Shown here: one piece after another, positions 1 through 5,717 of the stretch | Layout of the letters: every line of letters begins with the position of its first letter | Numbering within the stretch: the stretch's first letter is position 1 | Assembly: GCA_029865195.1 (NCBI GenBank) | Contig: JAOUHH010000179.1 | Span: forward strand, 1 to 6,081 | Direction: 5' to 3' | DNA: 6,081 nucleotides | Source of the DNA: Desulfobulbaceae bacterium | GTDB taxonomy: Bacteria > Desulfobacterota > Desulfobulbia > Desulfobulbales > UBA5123 | Program-made: the position numbers and the translations under genes | The notes under the pieces: generated by a model | What the model was told of the DNA's origin: nothing | Databases searched by the model: none | What the model saw: the letters and a program-made list of their open reading frames with translations, nothing else

Positions 1-769
1 TGACCGCCGCGAAGACATCCTCCAGGGGCTTGCCGGTGGCCTTGGCGATGGCGCCGTAATTCTTGTTTTCGAGAAATTTGAGATGATCGGCGATAATCCG
101 GGCGGCGAGGGAATCGGCAAGGCCAAGGCGCTCAAGCTGCAACAGCAGCGACTCCTTGACATTGCGGGCGCCGACCCCGGCCGGATCGAGATCCTGCACC
201 ATCTCCACCAGCCACTGCGCCGTATCCTCGGAGCAGCCGGTGGCGGCCATGATCTCGGGGATATCCACCTCCAGAAAGCCGTCCCGGTTCAGGTTGCCGA
301 TAATGTACTCGCCGACCGGCCGGTCCTCCTCGTCGAGGTCGGCAAAGCTCAGCTGCCAGCGCAGATGCGCCTGCAGGTCCGGCTTCTGGGTGAGGATGTC
401 GAGACGGGAGGGGAGGTCGTTCTCTTCGCGCCCGCTGCCGCCGGCGGAGGGGGCGTATTCGTACTCGTTGGCGTAGTCCTGCCAGTTGATCTCGGCCAGG
501 GGGGCGTCGGATTCGCCGACCCGCACGTCGGCGGTGTAATCCGTCTCCACCGGCGCCACCGGTTCCGCCTCGGCGGCCATCGCATCGGGGGGGCCGTCCG
601 CATCCAGGGAGAGGTCTTCATCCAGAACCGGATTCAGCTCCATCTCCTGCTGGATGGTTTCCGCCAGCTCCAGACGCGAAAGCTGGAGCAACTTGATGGC
701 CTGCTGCAACTGCGGTGTCATCACCAGTTGCTGGCTCAGCTTGACCTGTTGCCTCAGTTCCAACGCCAT
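1..769 (-). CDS. rpoN: RNA polymerase sigma-54 factor RpoN, N-terminal part (cut by window edge)
   Basis: Sigma-54 directs core RNA polymerase to -24/-12 promoters, which open only with an AAA+ activator. The frame starts at ATG 769-767 and stays open to the left edge, giving 256 residues of a protein usually near 480. Residues 1-48 are the glutamine- and leucine-rich activator-interacting Region I, with MTPQLQQAIKLLQLSRLEL at about 17-35. Residues 49-118 are an acidic, Ala/Pro-rich linker (Region II). From about 119 the core-binding domain begins; it includes NLNRDGFL (159-166) and the family motif DPAGVGARN (195-203). The C-terminal HTH and RpoN box lie outside the window. A purine-rich AAGAGAGA precedes the ATG and serves as a modest ribosome binding site. 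It follows lptB by 80 bp, the usual lptB-rpoN order, so co-transcription is likely. No frameshift was seen. The identity is secure. Confidence 0.96.
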   Translation of the reverse strand, partial: MALELRQQVKLSQQLVMTPQLQQAIKLLQLSRLELAETIQQEMELNPVLDEDLSLDADGPPDAMAAEAEPVAPVETDYTADVRVGESDAPLAEINWQDYANEYEYAPSAGGSGREENDLPSRLDILTQKPDLQAHLRWQLSFADLDEEDRPVGEYIIGNLNRDGFLEVDIPEIMAATGCSEDTAQWLVEMVQDLDPAGVGARNVKESLLLQLERLGLADSLAARIIADHLKFLENKNYGAIAKATGKPLEDVFAAV

Positions 770-849
770 CGATTATCTCTCTTGCCGAAAACAGCTTCCG
801 GATTCAAAAATATTCAGGTTCACAACCATGCCTCTCCGGCCCGCCACCG

Positions 850-1572
850 CTACATGCTGAAGGTTTCGCCGAGATACATCTTCCGCGCCGCCTCGCTGTT
901 GACCACCTCGGCGGCGGTGCCGTCGGCAAGCAGCCGGCCGTTGTTGACGATGTAGGCGTAATCACAGACCGACAGGGTTTCCCGGACATTGTGGTCGGAG
1001 ATCAGCACCCCGAGCCCCTTCTCTTTCAAATGATGGATGATCTGCTGCAGATCCGCCACCGACAGAGGGTCGATGCCGGCAAAAGGCTCGTCGAGAAGGA
1101 TAAACCGGGGCCGGGTGGCAAGCGCCCGCATGATCTCCACCCGCCGTCGCTCACCGCCGGAGAGTGAGTGGGCGCGATTATGGGCCAGATACTCGATCTT
1201 GAGGTCACTCATCAGGCCGGCGATGCGCTCGTCGATCTCTTTTCGGCCAAGCCCCAACGGCTCCAGAACAATACGGACATTTTCCTCAACGGTCAACTTT
1301 TTAAAAACCGACGAATCCTGGGCCAGATAGGATATCCCGTTCAGGGCCCGCTTGTGAATGGGCAGGGAGGTGATGTCCTCGCCGTCGAGCAGCACCGAAC
1401 CGCCATCGGGACGAATCAGGCCGGCGATGCAGTAGAAGGTGGTGGTCTTGCCGGCGCCGTTGGGGCCAAGCAACCCGACCACCTTACCGCTGGCCACCGA
1501 CAGGCTGATGCCGTCGACCACCCGCCGCTTCTTGTACTGCTTTGCGATGTCGTGGGTTTCAAGGATTGCCAA
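850..1572 (-). CDS. lptB: LPS export ABC transporter ATP-binding protein LptB
   Basis: LptB is the cytoplasmic ATPase that drives LptFG to extract lipopolysaccharide from the inner membrane and push it along the LptC/LptA bridge. The 240-residue product has the normal family length. All nucleotide-binding motifs are intact: Walker A GPNGAGKT (36-43), Q-loop Gln85, ABC signature LSGGE (137-141), Walker B ILLDE (158-162) with catalytic Glu162, D-loop GID (166-168) and switch His194. The segment SVFKKLTVEENV (88-99) is typical of LptB. The start is a TTG at 1572-1570. There is no nearby in-frame ATG or GTG, and GGAG at 1582-1579 sits six bases upstream, which fixes the choice. The gene lies 28 bp after lptA and 80 bp before rpoN, consistent with one operon. 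Related branched-chain amino acid ATPases (LivG/LivF) resemble it, but the neighbours favour LptB. Confidence 0.95.
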   Translation of the reverse strand: MAILETHDIAKQYKKRRVVDGISLSVASGKVVGLLGPNGAGKTTTFYCIAGLIRPDGGSVLLDGEDITSLPIHKRALNGISYLAQDSSVFKKLTVEENVRIVLEPLGLGRKEIDERIAGLMSDLKIEYLAHNRAHSLSGGERRRVEIMRALATRPRFILLDEPFAGIDPLSVADLQQIIHHLKEKGLGVLISDHNVRETLSVCDYAYIVNNGRLLADGTAAEVVNSEAARKMYLGETFSM

Positions 1573-1582
1573 AGCGTACTCC
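1573..1582 (-). promoter_or_regulatory. Ribosome binding site that fixes the TTG start of lptB
   Basis: Read on the minus strand, GGAG (1582-1579) is followed by a six-base spacer and then TTG (1572-1570). The codons upstream in the same frame, back past the lptA stop, contain no ATG or GTG. A well-placed Shine-Dalgarno in front of a weak TTG codon suggests translation of LptB is set below that of its neighbours or coupled to lptA. The sequence is seen directly; the effect on expression is inferred. Confidence 0.75.
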
Positions 1583-1587
1583 GTTAA

Positions 1588-1617
1588 TAGCCGGCGCGGC
1601 CTACTTGCCGTTTTTTT
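1588..1617 (-). other. A7 slippery-type heptamer and small hairpin at the lptA stop
   Basis: On the minus strand the last lptA codons read GAA AAA AAC GGC AAG TAG, so A AAA AAC lies in the phase of a classical -1 slippery heptamer (1617-1611 plus C1610). Nine bases later begins a small hairpin, GCCG-CGC-CGGC (1600-1590). An alternative pairing that takes in the TAG stop extends to 1588. A -1 shift would replace the last three codons (N-G-K) by nine and stop at TAA (1587-1585), just before the lptB ribosome binding site. The sequence pattern is seen; use in frameshifting is speculative. It may simply be a chance A-run with a hairpin that couples the two genes. Confidence 0.3.
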
Positions 1618-2167
1618 CGTCTTTATCTTCGGAGGGATAGAGAAAGGCCTTTACCCGTTCCCGGCCCGCCTGCGGATCACGTTCGACAATGCTTTTCCCC
1701 TCGTCGAGGTACAACACGATCCGATTGCCGGTAACCAGGTTGTTGTCCTGCCAGACCTTGGCGTCGCCGATCAGGATCGCCTTGCGCTGGCCGGCGAAAT
1801 AATCCATGGTGGCGCCGGTGGCGACCCAGCCGGCATCACTCACCAACTTGACGTTGCCCTGGGCGAACAACTTGTCAACCTGCCGCCCCTGTTCGTCGGT
1901 CTTGCCGCCTTGCGCCTTGTCGGCGGCTACATAGGTGACCCGCATCGTATCGGCGTGCAGAACGATGTCTCCCTGCTTGGCCTCCACCCGCCCGAAAAAG
2001 TGCACCTCGTTCTTCTTGTCGTAGGATTCCATCCGGTCCGCCTCGACATGGATCGGCTGCGCACCCTTGTCCACGGCGGCCTCAGCGGCAAAGAGCGGCA
2101 CCCCGCCTAGGCTGCAAAAAACGATCACCGCCGCCAGGCTTTGCATCAGACGCAGCACACGCTTCAT
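1601..2167 (-). CDS. lptA: LPS transport periplasmic protein LptA (OstA-like)
   Basis: LptA forms the beta-jellyroll bridge that carries lipopolysaccharide across the periplasm from LptC to LptD. The product has 188 residues, a normal length. Residues 1-30 form a signal peptide: a basic start MKR, a hydrophobic stretch at about 11-26, and an AEA|A cleavage site after residue 30. Cys18 lies inside the hydrophobic core and lacks a proper lipobox, so a lipoprotein is unlikely. The OstA-like domain spans about 38-165, with IHVEADRMESYDKKNEVHFF at its start and repeated strand motifs such as FAQGNVKLVS (101-110). The tail is highly charged (EDKDEKNGK). The frame is open further upstream to 2395, but the signal peptide and the purine-rich GGAAAGAG just before it place the start at ATG 2167-2165. 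It is the first gene of the leftward group and diverges from argB. LptC, which shares this fold, is the alternative; length and gene order favour LptA. Confidence 0.9.
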   Translation of the reverse strand: MKRVLRLMQSLAAVIVFCSLGGVPLFAAEAAVDKGAQPIHVEADRMESYDKKNEVHFFGRVEAKQGDIVLHADTMRVTYVAADKAQGGKTDEQGRQVDKLFAQGNVKLVSDAGWVATGATMDYFAGQRKAILIGDAKVWQDNNLVTGNRIVLYLDEGKSIVERDPQAGRERVKAFLYPSEDKDEKNGK

Positions 2168-2232
2168 ATCTCTTTCCGCTCCCCAAGTTGATTGATGGCC
2201 GGTGGCCGACTGTTGGTGCCCGGCAATATAAC

Positions 2233-2261
2233 ATAAAAACGAGACGGCGTGTCCATGACAA
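2233..2261 (-). promoter_or_regulatory. Candidate promoter for lptA-lptB-rpoN
   Basis: On the minus strand, TTGTCA (2261-2256; five of six matches) is followed after 17 bases by TTTTAT (2238-2233; four of six). A second overlapping reading is TGGACA (2255-2250) with TATATT (2230-2225), but its 19-base spacer is long. Either would start transcription about 50-60 nt before the lptA ATG. Pattern evidence only. Confidence 0.45.
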
Positions 2262-2281
2262 TCTTGCCCGCCGACAAAATC

Positions 2282-2310
2282 TTTACTTCCGGCCCCGCCG
2301 CAAGTATTAT
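2282..2310 (+). promoter_or_regulatory. Candidate sigma-70-type promoter for argB-argD
   Basis: TTTACT (2282-2287; four of six matches to TTGACA) and TATTAT (2305-2310; five of six to TATAAT) are separated by an ideal 17 bases. Transcription would start near 2317, leaving a leader of about 65 nt before the argB ATG. It is the best-scoring promoter by eye in the window and is placed correctly for argB. The prediction rests on pattern only. Confidence 0.6.
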
Positions 2311-2311
2311 A
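2306..2311 (-). promoter_or_regulatory. Perfect TATAAT on the opposite strand of the argB -10 element
   Basis: The minus strand reads TATAAT here, overlapping the plus-strand TATTAT by five bases. The sequence at the expected -35 distance (TCGGGC, 2334-2329) does not match TTGACA, so if active it would depend on the -10 alone. It points toward lptA and would give a 5' leader of about 130 nt. Confidence 0.35.
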
Positions 2312-2381
2312 CACCCTTTTCGGCCGCGGCCCGAGCGCGCATGGCCCCTTACCCAAAACACAGATACGGTTGTCGAGCACT

Positions 2382-3263
2382 ATGAAAAAAGGCATCGAGA
2401 AAGCACAAATCCTTGTCGAGTCACTCCCCTACATCAAGGAATTCTACGGCAAGACGGTGGTCATCAAATACGGCGGCCACGCCATGGTGGACGAGGCGCT
2501 GAAGAAGAACTTCGCCCTCGACATCATCCTGATGAAGTACATCGGCATCAACCCCATCGTCGTCCATGGCGGCGGCCCGCAGATCAACCAGTTCCTGAAA
2601 AAAATGAACATCCAGTCCGACTACATCCAGGGGATGCGGGTCACCGACGGCGAAACCATGGACGTGGTGGAGATGGTGCTGGTGGGCAAGGTCAACAAGG
2701 AGATCGTCAGCCTGATCAACCATAACGGCGGCAAGGCGGTGGGGCTTTCCGGCCGCGACGGCGACCTGATCAAGGCCCGCAAGATGAAGATCATGAAGAG
2801 CCTGGCCGAGAACGCGCCGCCGGAGCTGATCGATCTCGGCCGGGTGGGCGAGGTGACCGATGTCAACTCCGAGGTACTCACCACCCTCGACACCAAGGAC
2901 TTTATCCCGGTGATCGCGCCGGTGGGGGTGGGCGAGGACGGCCACGCTTACAACATCAACGCCGACCTGGTGGCCGGGGCCATCGCCGCGGCGATGCAGG
3001 CGGCCAAGCTGATCCTCCTCACCGACGTGACGGGGGTGCTTGACGAGGCGAAACAGCTGATCTCGTCGATGACCATCGCCGAGGCGGACAACCTGATCTC
3101 CTCCGGGGTGGCGGCCGGCGGCATGATCCCCAAGATCAAGTGCTGCCAGGACGTGGTCAGGGCCGGGGTCGGCAAGGCGCACATCATCGACGGCCGGGTG
3201 GACCATGCGGTGCTCCTTGAAATGTTCACCAACGAGGGCGTCGGCACGGAGATCACCCCATGA
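2382..3263 (+). CDS. argB: Acetylglutamate kinase (arginine-sensitive type)
   Basis: ArgB phosphorylates N-acetyl-L-glutamate with ATP to N-acetylglutamyl-5-phosphate, the second step of arginine synthesis, in the cytoplasm. The product has 293 residues. Visible are KYGGHAM (29-35) with catalytic Lys29, the glycine-rich loop HGGGPQI (62-68), Arg86, NINAD (191-195) with Asn191 and Asp195, TDVTGVLD (214-221) and GGMIPKI with Lys251. An N-terminal extension of about 20 residues precedes the kinase core. This and the C-terminal HAVLLEMFTNEGVGTEI are features of the hexameric, arginine-inhibited family rather than the shorter E. coli type, so feedback by arginine is inferred. The ATG at 2382 is chosen over an in-frame TTG at 2370, which lacks a ribosome binding site; the ATG has only a weak GAG before it. 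The stop overlaps the argD start (ATGA), indicating translational coupling. Confidence 0.96.
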   Translation: MKKGIEKAQILVESLPYIKEFYGKTVVIKYGGHAMVDEALKKNFALDIILMKYIGINPIVVHGGGPQINQFLKKMNIQSDYIQGMRVTDGETMDVVEMVLVGKVNKEIVSLINHNGGKAVGLSGRDGDLIKARKMKIMKSLAENAPPELIDLGRVGEVTDVNSEVLTTLDTKDFIPVIAPVGVGEDGHAYNINADLVAGAIAAAMQAAKLILLTDVTGVLDEAKQLISSMTIAEADNLISSGVAAGGMIPKIKCCQDVVRAGVGKAHIIDGRVDHAVLLEMFTNEGVGTEITP

Positions 3264-4456
3264 GCAACCAGTCCTTGATCGAGCGGAGCCAGAAGGTCTT
3301 TATCAATACATACGGCCGCTATCCGGTGGCGATGGTCAGCGGCAAGGGCTGCCGGCTCACCGACGCCGACGGCCGGGCATACCTGGATTTCGTCTCCGGA
3401 ATCGCGGTCTGTTCGCTGGGCCACTGTCACCCCGGGGTCACCGAGGCGATCTGCACCCAGGCAAAAAAGCTGGTCCATGTCTCGAACCTCTACCACACCG
3501 AGCCGCAGACCAGACTTGCCGAGCTGCTGGTCGCCAACTCGTTTGCCGACCGGGTCTTCATGTGCAACTCCGGCGCCGAGGCAAACGAGGCGGCGATCAA
3601 GCTTGCCCGCAAGCACGGCGGCGCGAACCGCTACGAGATCATCTCGCTGGCCGGCTCCTTCCACGGCCGGACCCTGGCCACGGTGGCCGCCACCGGCCAG
3701 GCCAAGTTCCACAAGGGGTTCGAGCCGCTGCCGGCGGGGTTCCACCACGCCCCCTTCGGCGATCTCGACGCCCTGGCAAAGATGATCACCCCGCAGACCT
3801 GCGCGATCCTCTGTGAACCGTTGCAGGGCGAGGGCGGGGTACGGCCGCTGGCCAAGGAGTACCTGGCCGGCATCCGGGCGCTCTGCGACAAGCACAATCT
3901 GCTGCTGATCTTCGATGAGGTGCAGGTCGGCATCGGCCGCACCGGCACCCTTTTCGCCTACGAGCAGACAGGGGTGACTCCGGATATCATGACCCTCGCC
4001 AAGGCGCTGGGCAACGGCCTGCCCATCGGCGCCATGCTCACCACCGAAACAATCGCCGCCTCGTTTGCCCCCGGCGACCACGCCTCCACCTTCGGCGGCA
4101 ACCCCATCGGCTGCGCCGCGGCCCTGGTGGTGATGGAAACCATGCTCGCCGACGGCTTCCTCGTCGAGGTCAAGGCCAAGGGCGCGTATCTGGCCGAGCG
4201 GCTGCAGGGTTTGGCCGGCAAATACCCGCGCTTCGCCGCCTCGGTGCGCGGCCTCGGCCTCATCCAGGGGCTGGTCCTCACCGACGAGGGCGTCAAGCAT
4301 GGCGGCGATCTGGTGACAAGCCTGTTCCGCAAGGGCCTGCTCCTGAACTTTGCCGGCAACGTCGCCCTGCGCTGCATCCCGCCCCTGATGGTGAGCCGGG
4401 AAGAGATCGACGAGATGATCGGGCTGGTCGACCAGGCGTTTTCCGAACTGGCCTGA
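3260..4456 (+). CDS. argD: Acetylornithine aminotransferase (PLP-dependent)
   Basis: ArgD moves an amino group from glutamate to N-acetylglutamate semialdehyde, making N-acetylornithine; many homologues also act on succinyl-diaminopimelate in lysine synthesis. The 398 residues match the class-III aminotransferase family length. Seen in order are the substrate-side segment YLDFVSGIAVCSLGHCHP (41-58), the cofactor phosphate loop NSGAEANE (103-110), SFHGRT (133-138), EPLQGEGG (186-193), FDEVQVGIGRTG (218-229) with Asp219 facing the pyridine nitrogen, the Schiff-base lysine Lys248 in TLAKALGNGLPIGAM, and STFGGNP (276-282). GGAG at 3248-3251 lies eight bases before the ATG, inside the end of argB, and the genes overlap by four bases. 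Succinylornithine or other ornithine aminotransferases are the alternative, but the argB/argF context supports ArgD. Confidence 0.95.
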   Translation: MSNQSLIERSQKVFINTYGRYPVAMVSGKGCRLTDADGRAYLDFVSGIAVCSLGHCHPGVTEAICTQAKKLVHVSNLYHTEPQTRLAELLVANSFADRVFMCNSGAEANEAAIKLARKHGGANRYEIISLAGSFHGRTLATVAATGQAKFHKGFEPLPAGFHHAPFGDLDALAKMITPQTCAILCEPLQGEGGVRPLAKEYLAGIRALCDKHNLLLIFDEVQVGIGRTGTLFAYEQTGVTPDIMTLAKALGNGLPIGAMLTTETIAASFAPGDHASTFGGNPIGCAAALVVMETMLADGFLVEVKAKGAYLAERLQGLAGKYPRFAASVRGLGLIQGLVLTDEGVKHGGDLVTSLFRKGLLLNFAGNVALRCIPPLMVSREEIDEMIGLVDQAFSELA

Positions 4457-4490
4457 ACCGGTGCGCCGCAAGGGGCAGGAGTTCCGGGCG

Positions 4491-4506
4491 GCAATAAATT
4501 TCTTGC
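4491..4506. promoter_or_regulatory. 16-bp imperfect palindrome, possible operator
   Basis: GCAATAAATTTCTTGC is symmetrical around AAATTT: seven of the eight half-site pairs match, the only exception being T4495 against C4502. Its right arm overlaps the candidate -35 hexamer of argF, the usual position for a repressor site. It does not fit the ArgR box consensus, so the binding protein is unknown. Symmetry is seen directly; function is inferred. Confidence 0.4.
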
Positions 4507-4531
4507 AAAAACGATGTTTTTTTGTATTGAT
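4503..4531 (+). promoter_or_regulatory. Candidate promoter for argF-argG
   Basis: TTGCAA (4503-4508; four of six matches to TTGACA) is followed after 17 bases by ATTGAT (4526-4531; three of six to TATAAT). A shifted TATTGA at 4525-4530 with a 16-base spacer is equally possible. The match is mediocre, but the location in the only strongly AT-rich patch of the gap supports it. Confidence 0.35.
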
Positions 4532-4550
4532 GCTAGCTTGTCCTTTGGTA

Positions 4551-4582
4551 AGGGGTCTGAAAAGCGTTCCTTTTTCACCCCT
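4551..4582 (+). repeat. Strong inverted repeat (hairpin) in the argF leader
   Basis: AGGGGT (4551-4556) pairs with ACCCCT (4577-4582), and GAAAA (4559-4563) pairs with TTTTC (4572-4576). This gives 11 base pairs, a two-base bulge (CT) on the left arm and an eight-base loop. It is not followed by a T-run, so it is not a standard intrinsic terminator. It lies a few bases past the candidate argF transcription start and could be a 5' stabilising hairpin, a leader regulatory element or a protein-binding site. Confidence 0.55.
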
Positions 4583-4638
4583 CGCAACAGGCTCAATCAT
4601 CCGGCCGACGCCGTCTTAAGGCAGTTGGAACCCCGACC

Positions 4639-4737
4639 ATGATTGGGCCACCATTTTTTTGGGGGCCTTGTTTGGCGCTGCACCCGAACGGCCCCGCACA
4701 CACGCAAACCGCTTGTCGAGATGAATGGTTTACGTGA
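4639..4737 (+). CDS. Possible 32-codon upstream reading frame in the argF leader
   Basis: ATG at 4639 opens a frame of 32 codons ending at TGA 4735-4737, 13 bases before the argF ATG. TTGGAA about nine bases upstream is a weak ribosome binding site. The peptide begins MIGPPFFWGP and ends DEWFT. It has only one arginine codon (CGA, codon 27), so it is a poor classical arginine attenuator. No homologue is recognised. It may be a chance frame; its position just before argF is the only reason to record it. Confidence 0.2.
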   Translation: MIGPPFFWGPCLALHPNGPAHTQTACRDEWFT

Positions 4738-4750
4738 AAGAGAAACCGTC

Positions 4751-5662
4751 ATGACGAAACACCTGTTATCCCTCTGGGACTTCACCAGGGAAGAACTGAC
4801 CGGCTACCTGAATCTGGCCGCCACGCTGAAACAAGAGAGCAAGAACAACGTCCGCCACCAGCAGCTGGCCGGCAAGACCATCGCTCTGGTTTTTGAAAAA
4901 CCGTCCACCCGTACCCGGGTTTCCTTCGAATCGGCCATGTACGGGCTGGGCGGCCAGGTCATCTATCTCTCCGGCCGCGACACCCAGCTGGCCCGCAACG
5001 AGCCGCTGAAAGACATGGCCCGGGTCATGGCCCGCTACGTGAACGGCCTGGTGATCCGCACCTACGGCCAGGAGATCGTCGACGAGTTGGCCCGATACTC
5101 CTCGGTGCCGGTGATCAACGCCCTCACCGATCTCCACCATCCCTGCCAGATCCTGAGCGACATCCAGACCGTCATCGAGAAGAAGGGCGCGGTGGACAAG
5201 CTCCACATCGCCTGGATCGGCGACGGCAACAACATGGCCAACTCCTGGATCCAGGCCGCCAGCCGGTTGGGCTTCGCCCTCACCCTGGCCTGCCCGGAGG
5301 GCTACGACCCGGACCCGGAGATCCTTGCCAAGGCGCGGGCCGAGGCCGCAAGGCCGATCACCGTGGTGCGCGATCCGGCAGCGGCGGTGGCCGACGCCGA
5401 CGTCATCAACACCGATGTCTGGGCCTCCATGGGCCAGGAAGAGGAGCAGGAGAAACGGATCAAGGTGTTCCAGCCCTACCAGGTGAACGGCGGGCTGCTC
5501 GCCAAGGCCAAGGCCGGGGCAATCGTCCTCCACTGCCTGCCCGCCCACCGCGACGAGGAGATCACCGACGAGGTGCTGGAGGGGTCCCAGTGCGTGGCCT
5601 GGGACCAGGCGGAGAACAAGCTGCACATCCACAAGGCGATCCTGCTGACCCATCTCGGCTAG
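4751..5662 (+). CDS. argF: Ornithine carbamoyltransferase
   Basis: ArgF condenses ornithine with carbamoyl phosphate to citrulline, in the cytoplasm, usually as a trimer. The 303-residue product has family length. The carbamoyl-phosphate loop STRTR is at 52-56 within FEKPSTRTRVSFE. HPCQ is at 130-133, the ornithine-binding loop DVWASMGQE at 222-230 and the catalytic HCLPAHR at 261-267; all key residues are present. DVWASMG together with HCLPAHR marks an ornithine rather than an aspartate carbamoyltransferase. The start is taken as ATG 4751 because MTKHLLSLWDFTREEL matches the usual family N-terminus. An in-frame ATG at 4721 would add ten residues (MNGLRERETV) but lacks a spaced ribosome binding site. 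GAG at 4740-4742 is the only Shine-Dalgarno-like element for 4751, so translation initiation looks weak. argG follows after 55 bp with no terminator between. Confidence 0.96.
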   Translation: MTKHLLSLWDFTREELTGYLNLAATLKQESKNNVRHQQLAGKTIALVFEKPSTRTRVSFESAMYGLGGQVIYLSGRDTQLARNEPLKDMARVMARYVNGLVIRTYGQEIVDELARYSSVPVINALTDLHHPCQILSDIQTVIEKKGAVDKLHIAWIGDGNNMANSWIQAASRLGFALTLACPEGYDPDPEILAKARAEAARPITVVRDPAAAVADADVINTDVWASMGQEEEQEKRIKVFQPYQVNGGLLAKAKAGAIVLHCLPAHRDEEITDEVLEGSQCVAWDQAENKLHIHKAILLTHLG

Positions 5663-5717
5663 GGCGGCGCCACGACAACCCGTCAACATTACCAACGCAG
5701 GAAAAGAGACTAACGAT

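Larger units (their letters stand above)
2168..2381. promoter_or_regulatory. Divergent intergenic control region between lptA and argB
   Basis: These 214 bp separate two start codons that point away from each other and must hold the promoters for both groups. They include AT-rich patches at 2225-2239 and 2305-2311, set in otherwise GC-rich DNA. A 10-bp perfect palindrome, GGCCGCGGCC (2322-2331), falls in the likely 5' leader of argB. No convincing ArgR-type box (TGAAT-N4-ATTCA) was found. The long minus-strand frame that crosses this stretch is an upstream extension of lptA and is not taken as coding. Confidence 0.7.
4457..4750 (+). other. Long argD-argF intergenic leader region
   Basis: This 294-bp gap breaks an otherwise tight cluster. 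It begins GC-rich, with a weak GCCGC/GCGGC stem (4465-4469 and 4488-4492) not followed directly by a T-run, so no convincing terminator for argD is seen. An AT-rich patch (about 4493-4530) follows, holding a palindrome and a candidate promoter. Next come a strong inverted repeat (4551-4582), a short upstream reading frame (4639-4737) and the argF start. Taken together, it looks like a separate promoter with a structured leader of about 200 nt for argF-argG. No tRNA, known riboswitch or known protein was recognised in it. Confidence 0.55.

Noticed and set aside
812..826. ArgR box look-alike (ATTCAAAAATATTCA) between lptB and rpoN
   Set aside because: The two ATTCA units are direct repeats, not the inverted TGAAT/ATTCA arrangement, and the flanking genes are not arginine genes.
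829..849. Possible sigma-54 -24/-12 promoter (TGGCGGG...GGC on the minus strand) before rpoN, for autoregulation
   Set aside because: The GG and GC elements are 12 bases apart instead of the required 10, and TTGC is lacking.
83..955. Plus-strand frame of 290 codons opposite rpoN and the end of lptB
   Set aside because: rpoN on the minus strand gives a clear sigma-54 protein over the same bases; the plus-strand translation has no recognisable domain.
2168..2395. A 76-codon upstream extension of lptA
   Set aside because: It would bury the signal peptide inside the protein and run across the argB promoter and start. The signal peptide and purine-rich site place the start at 2167.
4465..4492. 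Intrinsic terminator after argD
   Set aside because: The stem is only five base pairs (GCCGC/GCGGC) around a long loop and is not followed directly by a T-run; the nearest run of T lies more than 20 bases downstream.
2948..4600. Long minus-strand reading frame of about 550 codons across argD and the end of argB
   Set aside because: It is antisense to two genes with complete catalytic motifs. Such frames are common opposite GC-rich genes, and its translation looks like no known protein (low-complexity Gly/Ala/His/Gln runs).
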